NCBI GenBank assembly: GCA_937876395.1
Contig: CALEIM010000122.1
Location: forward strand, 1-11,289
Reading direction: 5' to 3'
Origin: an uncultured Wenzhouxiangella sp.
Lineage (GTDB): Bacteria; Pseudomonadota; Gammaproteobacteria; Xanthomonadales; Wenzhouxiangellaceae
Length of the DNA stretch: 11,289 bases
Shown here: positions 6,347 to 11,289 of the stretch, piece by piece
How the letters are laid out: every line of letters begins with the position of its first letter
How positions within the stretch are numbered: position 1 is the stretch's first letter
Translations under genes and position numbers: made by a program
Notes under the pieces: model-generated
Database searches by the model: none
What the model saw: the letters and a program-made list of their open reading frames with translations, nothing else
Told to the model about the DNA's origin: nothing

Positions 6347-6925
6347 ATGAGCCTCAGAATCACACTGGATTTTTCGGAAAATGATCTCGAACGCTTTCGG
6401 GAAATGGCCCGCCAGGCGATGTCCACGACTCGCGAGCAAAAGCCCGGCGCAATCGTCGCCGGCGCCCGCAAGCTGCTCGAGGAAGCCAGCGGCGGAGGCA
6501 ACGGCAGCGAGTTCGTTCGCAGTCGACTCAATATGCTCAAGCTGCTCATCGACATGCTCGAGGATGAAGGCTGGGGTATGAAGGAGGTCGGCCAGGGCCG
6601 AGTGCTGGCCGCACTGGCCTATTTCAACAACCCTCAGGACCTGATCCCCGACCACATCCCCGGGCTGGGTTACCTGGACGACGCCATCATGATCGAGCTG
6701 ATGGCCCGCGAGCTCAAGCCAGAAATCGAGGCCTACCAGGATTTCGTGCTCTACCGCGATGCCGAAGCACAGCGCCGCGGAATGCCGCCTGAAGACCTCA
6801 ATCGCAGCGATTTCCTCAAATCACGCGAGCAGGCCCTGCTGTCACGCATGCGCCGGCGCCGGCGGCGCGGCCGCAGCGGTGGTGGCGGTGGCGGCGGCGG
6901 CAAGTCACCGCTGGGACTATTCTGA
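6347..6925 (+). CDS. DUF1232 (YkvA-like) protein with Arg/Gly-rich tail
   Basis: 192-residue protein. The DUF1232 core is at about 84-128, with the family hallmark AYFNNPQDLIPDHIPGLGYLDD split across 91-112: a helix, then D-x-I-P-D-x-I-P-x-x-G-x-x-D-D. The family's function is unknown. The N-terminal ~80 residues are helical and charged, with a Gly-rich linker (49-53). The C-terminus is unusual: RMRRRRRRGR (167-176), then SGGGGGGGG and KSPLGLF. The tail resembles an RG/RGG nucleic-acid-binding extension. The ATG at 6347 is well supported by GGGAAG six bases upstream. The last 9 bases overlap the convergent elaA gene. Transcription probably starts in the gap after apbE, which carries the two palindromes. 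Confidence 0.85.
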   Translation: MSLRITLDFSENDLERFREMARQAMSTTREQKPGAIVAGARKLLEEASGGGNGSEFVRSRLNMLKLLIDMLEDEGWGMKEVGQGRVLAALAYFNNPQDLIPDHIPGLGYLDDAIMIELMARELKPEIEAYQDFVLYRDAEAQRRGMPPEDLNRSDFLKSREQALLSRMRRRRRRGRSGGGGGGGGKSPLGLF

Positions 6926-7378
6926 GCGATTCCGCCTGAGCATTTCAACGTGCGCTATCCCGTCCTCCGGATAGGGCTCACTGACCGTCTCGAAGCCGAG
7001 CTCGCAATAGAAACGCTCCAGATGGAGCTGGGCGGAGATGCGCAGGTTTTGACCGGAATAAGCGCTTTGCGCTGCCGCAATCGCGCGTCGCATGAGCTCA
7101 CGCCCCAAGCCGGTCCGGCGCGCTGCCTGAACGGTAAGCACGCGACCGATCGACGGTTCGGCGAAGCGCGCTCCGGCCGGCACGATGCGCGCATAGGCGA
7201 CCAATCCGGCATCGCGCTGCCAGGCGCTCAGATGCAGCGCCCGCTCGTCCAACCCATCCAGGTCCTGGTATGGACAGTCCTGCTCGACGACGAACACGGC
7301 CACGCGGGCGCGCAAAATCGCGTAGAGCCGGGCGCGCGAAAGTTGGTCAAATTGCTGAAGACTCCAGTCGGGATCCAT
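6917..7378 (-). CDS. elaA: GNAT-family acetyltransferase ElaA
   Basis: 153-residue cytoplasmic acetyltransferase of the GNAT superfamily, same length as E. coli ElaA and very similar to it. It contains LRARVAVFVVEQDCPYQDLD (22-41), AYARI (61-65), the acetyl-CoA pyrophosphate loop RRTGLGRELM (87-96), and QLHLERFYCELGF (117-129) near the C-terminus. The acceptor is not established for this family. The ATG at 7378 aligns with the E. coli start. The frame continues upstream only through sequence that overlaps the neighbouring gene. A GTG four codons earlier cannot be excluded, and neither start has a clear ribosome binding site. Its start is 29 bases from that of the divergent gene, and its 3' end overlaps the DUF1232 gene by 9 bases (stops on opposite strands). 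Confidence 0.93.
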   Translation of the reverse strand: MDPDWSLQQFDQLSRARLYAILRARVAVFVVEQDCPYQDLDGLDERALHLSAWQRDAGLVAYARIVPAGARFAEPSIGRVLTVQAARRTGLGRELMRRAIAAAQSAYSGQNLRISAQLHLERFYCELGFETVSEPYPEDGIAHVEMLRRNRSE

Positions 7379-7407
7379 ACCGTTCACGCGTCGAATCTCT
7401 TTTGTCA

Positions 7408-8496
7408 ATGAGTGAGAAACTGCATCATATCCGCCTGCTGGCCGGACTGGAAATTCAGCCCGGCCAGGTTTTCGCACGCACCCTGGATCGTCACCAGGCC
7501 GATCGCCTGGCCGGTTTTCTGGCCAACGATCTCAGCCGGGCTGTGCCGGAGGTATCATCCGCCATGCTGACGGTCGGCGGCAGTCTACTGGAGCCGGCCG
7601 AGCTCATCCGGCCCGGTTTGCCGGCGTGGGCCGCGCTGGAAAGCCTGGCAGAAACCACACTCAGGGAACGCGGCTTCGAGCCACGAATCATGGCCGTCGG
7701 CGCGCATCGCGGCCGCCTGCCGCAGGCCGGGTTGCAGCCCCCCTCAGCGCCCATGCAGGGCCAGTTTGCCGCTCTGCCCCTGCTACTCAGCGCCCCGGCA
7801 GCGCGCGCCGATGCAATGCGCTCGAAACTTGAGGAAAACCTGTTCGAACGCGCCGGGATCGACCCGCCGGCCCGGGCCCTGCTCGACGAACAGCTTGGCC
7901 TGCAAAGTGTCCACGGCCAGTTGCTGACCCTCGCCGATCTGGTCGCCCTGCAACATGTTCAATACGACTCGGCCGGACTGTCGGGCTTCTGGCCGCTGGT
8001 CAGAACAGCGATTTTTCCCGACAAGGAAACTGCCGACAGCGAGCTGCCTGCCGGCCTCAGCGCCCGAATCGCTGCGGATGGCGGCGTGCTGATCGATTTT
8101 CTCAGCTACAACCAGTGCATCGACCAGGGCCTGGAACCCGCTCTCTGGCAGCGCGCCTTTCGTCTACTGGTGGCGCTACTTGACGTCCACCGGGTCAGTT
8201 GGCAGCTCAGGCCTTTGGAGCCGGTGGTTCATGATCCGGACCAGCAGCTCATGATCGAGGTCAGCGGTGCAAGCAGCGCGCCAGCGGGAGTGACCGTGCA
8301 CCAGCATCCCGACATTGGCCTGCTCGCCTGGAGCGTGGTCGAGGACGGCCGCTTGATGCATTTGTTTCCACTCAGCGCCGAGGCCATCAACCGCGTACTC
8401 GCCGATCTGGCCACGCGCGGCCTGGCCCGATTCGATGACCAGCAGCGGGTCAACGTCGATCCCGAAACCCGCTATTTGAAACCGGCAGGATCATGA
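7408..8496 (+). CDS. Uncharacterised 362-residue soluble protein
   Basis: I recognise no family. From the ATG at 7408 (MSEKLHHIRL) the protein has no signal peptide and no membrane helix, so it is probably cytoplasmic. It has a helical N-terminal region, a Pro/Ala/Gln-rich section near 103-118, a helical middle (130-190), and a C-terminal part with strand-like GGVLIDFLSYNQCIDQG (225-241) and WSVVEDGRLMHLFPL (308-322), and an Asp/Arg-rich end. Coding is supported by steady codon use, length, and the 4-base ATGA overlap with the SET-domain gene downstream, which implies translational coupling and probably a shared task. No clear ribosome binding site is seen before the ATG, and an upstream in-frame extension lies antisense inside elaA. 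The promoter must be in or near the 29-base gap or within the elaA 5' end. Confidence 0.75.
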   Translation: MSEKLHHIRLLAGLEIQPGQVFARTLDRHQADRLAGFLANDLSRAVPEVSSAMLTVGGSLLEPAELIRPGLPAWAALESLAETTLRERGFEPRIMAVGAHRGRLPQAGLQPPSAPMQGQFAALPLLLSAPAARADAMRSKLEENLFERAGIDPPARALLDEQLGLQSVHGQLLTLADLVALQHVQYDSAGLSGFWPLVRTAIFPDKETADSELPAGLSARIAADGGVLIDFLSYNQCIDQGLEPALWQRAFRLLVALLDVHRVSWQLRPLEPVVHDPDQQLMIEVSGASSAPAGVTVHQHPDIGLLAWSVVEDGRLMHLFPLSAEAINRVLADLATRGLARFDDQQRVNVDPETRYLKPAGS

Positions 8497-8831
8497 GCAA
8501 ACAATCATACGACGACAACCCGCTGGCCTACGTGGCCGATTCGGAAATCCACGGCCGCGGCCTGTTTGCCCGCCGGGCAATCAAGGTCGACGAATACATC
8601 GGCACTTACCGCGGCCGCGCCACGCAGAAAAACGGCATGCACGTTCTGTGGCTGTGGAATGACGACGCCGATCGCTGGGAAGGCATCAACGGCGACAATG
8701 AAATGCGCTTTCTCAATCACTCCACCCGGCCCAACGCCGACTGGTGGGGCGATGAACTCTATGCCACCCGGACGATTGCCTGTAACGAAGAAATCACCTT
8801 CGACTACGGCTGGGATGAAGAGGAAGGGTAA
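8493..8831 (+). CDS. Small SET-domain protein lysine methyltransferase
   Basis: 112-residue stand-alone SET domain. SET proteins transfer a methyl group from S-adenosylmethionine to protein lysines. Visible motifs: IHGRGLFARRAI (19-30) for the cofactor pocket, YIGTYRG (35-41), RFLNHSTRPNAD (72-83) with the NHS signature that contacts SAM, and EEITFDYGW (99-107) with the catalytic Tyr105. There is no pre-SET or cysteine-rich post-SET region, which is typical of minimal bacterial forms. The acidic tail ends DEEEG. The start codon overlaps the stop of the 362-residue gene (ATGA), so the two are likely made together. The target in this organism is unknown; ribosomal proteins, nucleoid proteins or the partner itself are possibilities by inference. 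The stop lies 5 bases from the convergent yajQ stop. Confidence 0.9.
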   Translation: MSKQSYDDNPLAYVADSEIHGRGLFARRAIKVDEYIGTYRGRATQKNGMHVLWLWNDDADRWEGINGDNEMRFLNHSTRPNADWWGDELYATRTIACNEEITFDYGWDEEEG

Positions 8832-8836
8832 AGTCG

Positions 8837-9319
8837 TCAGTCCCGAAAGTTCTTGAACTGTAGCGGCAAGCCCAGCTCGGCGTCCTTGACCAGCGCGATC
8901 ACGCTTTGAAGCTCGTCGCGTTTTTTGCCGGTCACGCGAACCTGATCACCCTGGATGCTGGCCTGAACCTTGAGCTTTGATTGCTTGACCAGCTTGACGA
9001 GCTTCTTTGCCGCCTCGGCATCAATACCCTCGCGAATACTCACTTCACGCCGCGCGCTTTTCACGTGGATCTCGGGCTCACCGGCCTCGACCCCGTCAAG
9101 ATCAATCCCGCGTCTGGACAGCTTGCCGTAGAGCATATCCAGCATCTGCTCCAGCTGGAACTCCGATTCGGTGCTCAGCACGATGCGCTGGCCGTCGTGC
9201 TCAAAGTTTGAGTCCGTACCCTTGAAGTCAAAGCGCGTGGCCACTTCACGGTTGGCCTGATCGACCGCATTGGCGACTTCATGATGATCCACTTCCGAGA
9301 CGATATCGAACGACGGCAT
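8837..9319 (-). CDS. yajQ: YajQ-family nucleotide-binding protein
   Basis: 160-residue cytoplasmic protein of the YajQ family (UPF0234). Members bind nucleotides; the Xanthomonas relative is reported to bind cyclic di-GMP and to modulate a LysR-type regulator. It matches the family along its full length: MPSFDIVSEVDHHEVANAVD at the start, RFDFKGTDSNFE (29-40), REGIDAEAAKKLVKLVK (96-112) and the terminal LPLQFKNFRD. The ATG at 9319 is fixed by GGAG seven bases upstream and by the family start. An in-frame upstream start at 9370 would add 17 residues and lies across the promoter. A perfect TATAAT lies 29 bases before the ATG. The gene converges on the SET methyltransferase with a 5-base gap and no room for a separate terminator. 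Confidence 0.96.
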   Translation of the reverse strand: MPSFDIVSEVDHHEVANAVDQANREVATRFDFKGTDSNFEHDGQRIVLSTESEFQLEQMLDMLYGKLSRRGIDLDGVEAGEPEIHVKSARREVSIREGIDAEAAKKLVKLVKQSKLKVQASIQGDQVRVTGKKRDELQSVIALVKDAELGLPLQFKNFRD

Positions 9320-9347
9320 GGGGTGCTCCGCGAAACCAGGGCAGGCC

Positions 9348-9353
9348 ATTATA
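9348..9353 (-). promoter_or_regulatory. Probable -10 element of yajQ promoter
   Basis: The minus strand reads TATAAT, an exact sigma-70 -10 box, at 9353-9348. It would place transcription start near 9341, about 22 bases before the yajQ ATG. The -35 position (about 9371-9376) reads GCACAG, a poor match, so an activator or a weak promoter is likely. Confidence 0.45.
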
Positions 9354-9450
9354 TTACTGGATCGGACCACCTGTGCCTTGCATCAACACGCAGTCCAACC
9401 ACATACTTGCCCGGCAAGCTCAACCCCCTGTCCTGCCCAAGGAGGCTTTC

Positions 9451-9588
9451 ATGACCCTGCATATTCAACTCATTCCCGTGCTGTCGCTGGTGGCCGGTAT
9501 CGCCATCCTGTTCGTGCCGAAGCTGCTCAATCTGATTGTGGCGATCTATTTGATTGTGATCGGCATTGTCGGGATTTTCGGGCTCTGA
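9451..9588 (+). CDS. DUF3096 small membrane protein
   Basis: 45-residue protein with a canonical ribosome binding site, AAGGAGG at 9439-9445, five bases before the ATG. It has two hydrophobic segments (about 5-22 and 27-45) separated by VPKLLN. The pattern MTLHIQLIPVLSLVAGI, then LNLIVAIYLIVIGIVGIFG, matches the DUF3096 family of tiny inner-membrane proteins, whose function is unknown. It probably forms a helical hairpin. The earlier in-frame start at 9373 would precede the strong ribosome binding site and is rejected. The stop TGA directly abuts the stop of the convergent uup gene. The strong translation signal suggests high expression, but no clear promoter was seen in the 131-base gap upstream. 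Confidence 0.9.
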   Translation: MTLHIQLIPVLSLVAGIAILFVPKLLNLIVAIYLIVIGIVGIFGL

Positions 9589-11289
9589 TCAGCCCCGCCC
9601 GGACTGACTTTCCAGCTCTTCCCAGCGGCTGTAGGCGGCGTCCAGTTCGGCCTGAACCGTCTTGATCTCAGCACTGTGGGCGCTGATGGTTTCGGCGTCC
9701 TGACGATAGAAATCCGGGTCATTCAAGCGTTCGCCAAGTTCGGCAAGCCTGGATTCCAGGCGCTCAAGACGGGCGGGAAGCTGGTCGAGTTCCCGCGCCA
9801 GCTTGTAGCTGAGCCGGACCGGGCGTCCGGCGGCCTTGGCGGACGCTCCCTGCTTTGTTTTGGCTGTGTTTGTCTGTTCTACCGCGTGCTCCCGTTCCGG
9901 CGGGCGCCGCTGACGGAGCCAATCGCTGTAGCCGCCGACGTACTCACCGACCCGGCCGTCGCCTTCCAGCACCAGGGTGGCGGTCACTACGTTGTCGAGA
10001 AATTCGCGGTCATGGCTGACCAGCAGCAGGGTGCCGGGATAGTCGCTCAACAACTCTTCGAGCAGCTCCAGGGTTTCGGCATCAAGGTCATTGGTCGGCT
10101 CGTCCATTACCAGCAGGTTGGAGGGGCGGGCAAACAGGCGTGCCAGCAGCAGGCGATTACGCTCTCCGCCGGACAGCCGGCTGATCGGCGCGCGGGCGCG
10201 CTCGGGCGTGAACAGAAAATCCTGCAGATAGCCGACGATGTGTCGCCGCCGGCCGTTGATTTCGACAAAATCACGACCGTCGGCAACGTTTTCAGCGGCT
10301 GACCAGTCGTCGCGCAGTGCCGAGCGCTGCTGGTCAAAATAGGCAATTTCCAGATTGCTGCCGAGGGTGACGGTTCCGGAGTCCGGGGCCAGCTCGCCGA
10401 GCAGCAGCTTCAACAGAGTCGACTTGCCGCTGCCGTTGGCACCGATCAAGCCAATCCGATCACCGCGAAAGATGATGCTTGAAAAATCGTGCAGCATGAT
10501 CCGATCACCCCAGGCAAAGCTGAGCTGCTCGGCCTCGATCACCTTGCGCCCCGACTGGCCGGCGCTGGCCGCTTCCATCTGGACGTTGCCCTGCCGCTCA
10601 CGGCGCTGGGCACGCTCGCGACGCAGCTTTTCAAGGGAGCGCACGCGACCTTCGTTGCGCGTGCGACGGGCCTTGATGCCCTGACGGATCCAGACTTCTT
10701 CGGCCGCAAGGCGCTGATCAAACTGTCGGTTCGCGATCGTCTCGGCATGGGCCCGCTCATCGACCCGGCGCAGGTAGTTTTGCCAGTCGCCCGGCCAGGA
10801 AGTGAGCCGGCCGCGATCAATCTCGACGATACGCGTGGCCAGCGCCTGCAAAAAACGCCGATCATGAGTGACGAACATCAGGCTGCCGGGAAACTCACGC
10901 AGCAGGCCCTCCAGCCATTCGATCGACTCGATATCGAGATGGTTGGTCGGCTCATCGAGGAGTAGCAGATCGGGGCGCTGAGCCAGGGCCTGGCCGAGCA
11001 GCACCCGGCGCTTCATGCCGCCGGACAGGCTGGCAAATTCGGCCGCGCCGTCGAGTCCAAGCTGATCCAGCGTTGCGGCGACCTGCAGATCCATATTCCA
11101 GCCGTCGGCCGCATCAATCCGGGACTGGACCCGGGCCAGGGCATCGGTATCGATGGTTTCGGCCGCCAGCAACCGGTGGTAGCGGGCCAGCAGCAGGCCG
11201 GTTTCACCCAGCCCGCCGGCGACGACATCGAACACCGCGCCCTCGGCAGCAGCCGGCACTTCCTGTTCCAGGCGGGCGATGCGGACCCC
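9589..11289 (-). CDS. uup: ABC-F ATPase Uup, 5' end beyond window
   Basis: 566 C-terminal residues of Uup; about 70 residues with the first Walker A are beyond the right edge. ABC-F proteins are soluble twin ATPases; Uup has been linked to ribosome function, Holliday-junction binding and suppression of transposon precise excision. Visible order (residues from the edge): NBD1 signature LSGGMKR (88-94), LLLDEPTNHLD (109-119), the linker with WIRQGIKARRTRNEGRVR (200-217), NBD2 Walker A GANGSGKST (283-291), YLQDFLF (354-360), LSGGERNR (372-379), MDEPTNDLD (395-403), VSHDREF (424-430), then a Lys/Ala linker and the C-terminal coiled coil (from about 493) that binds DNA or RNA in E. coli Uup. Nothing key is missing in the visible part. 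The linker and C-terminal domain fit Uup better than EttA or YheS. Confidence 0.96.
   Translation of the reverse strand, partial: GVRIARLEQEVPAAAEGAVFDVVAGGLGETGLLLARYHRLLAAETIDTDALARVQSRIDAADGWNMDLQVAATLDQLGLDGAAEFASLSGGMKRRVLLGQALAQRPDLLLLDEPTNHLDIESIEWLEGLLREFPGSLMFVTHDRRFLQALATRIVEIDRGRLTSWPGDWQNYLRRVDERAHAETIANRQFDQRLAAEEVWIRQGIKARRTRNEGRVRSLEKLRRERAQRRERQGNVQMEAASAGQSGRKVIEAEQLSFAWGDRIMLHDFSSIIFRGDRIGLIGANGSGKSTLLKLLLGELAPDSGTVTLGSNLEIAYFDQQRSALRDDWSAAENVADGRDFVEINGRRRHIVGYLQDFLFTPERARAPISRLSGGERNRLLLARLFARPSNLLVMDEPTNDLDAETLELLEELLSDYPGTLLLVSHDREFLDNVVTATLVLEGDGRVGEYVGGYSDWLRQRRPPEREHAVEQTNTAKTKQGASAKAAGRPVRLSYKLARELDQLPARLERLESRLAELGERLNDPDFYRQDAETISAHSAEIKTVQAELDAAYSRWEELESQSGRG

Overview
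The main part of the window, from about 935 to the right edge, reads as one gammaproteobacterial chromosome segment of roughly 60% GC. HrpA, ElaA, YajQ and Uup all closely resemble their Escherichia coli counterparts as I remember them. Codon use and the mix of DUF1232, SirB2, DUF3096 and ApbE lipoprotein genes suggest a Xanthomonadales or Chromatiales-like lineage (Wenzhouxiangella-type). That is an inference, since no search could be run. The first ~930 bases differ. They are more GC-rich by eye (about 70%), use actinobacterial-style codons, and encode on the minus strand the end of a probable MarR-type regulator followed by a DHA3-family MFS exporter. They join the middle of hrpA at about 925-936, within an uninterrupted reading frame. 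This looks like a chimeric contig or an illegitimate insertion.

Layout, left to right. Minus strand: partial MFS exporter (1-823), MarR-like tail (820-~930), truncated hrpA (to 2289) and an unrecognised secreted protein with an internal duplication (2336-3082). Plus strand: an alpha/beta hydrolase (3221-4057), a 227-base intergenic stretch with degenerate dispersed repeats (4058-4284), then a tight run of sirB2, a LEA-type lipoprotein and the lipoprotein flavin transferase apbE (4285-6219). After a gap with two back-to-back palindromes comes a DUF1232 gene with an Arg/Gly tail (6347-6925), which overlaps the convergent elaA acetyltransferase (6917-7378). Diverging from elaA, an unrecognised 362-residue protein overlaps by 4 bases a small SET-domain methyltransferase (7408-8831). 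yajQ (8837-9319, minus) converges on it. A 45-residue DUF3096 membrane peptide (9451-9588) abuts the convergent ABC-F gene uup (9589 to the window edge).

Functionally this is mostly housekeeping and accessory material: RNA helicase, ribosome-associated ABC-F ATPase, nucleotide-binding YajQ, acetyltransferase and periplasmic flavinylation. Genes are packed tightly, with 4-base overlaps, stop codons abutting or overlapping at convergent ends, and few long gaps. No RNA gene, CRISPR array, insertion sequence, attachment site or origin was found. The least explained units are the SET methyltransferase with its 362-residue partner, the duplicated secreted protein, and the repeat that supplies the C-terminus of ApbE.
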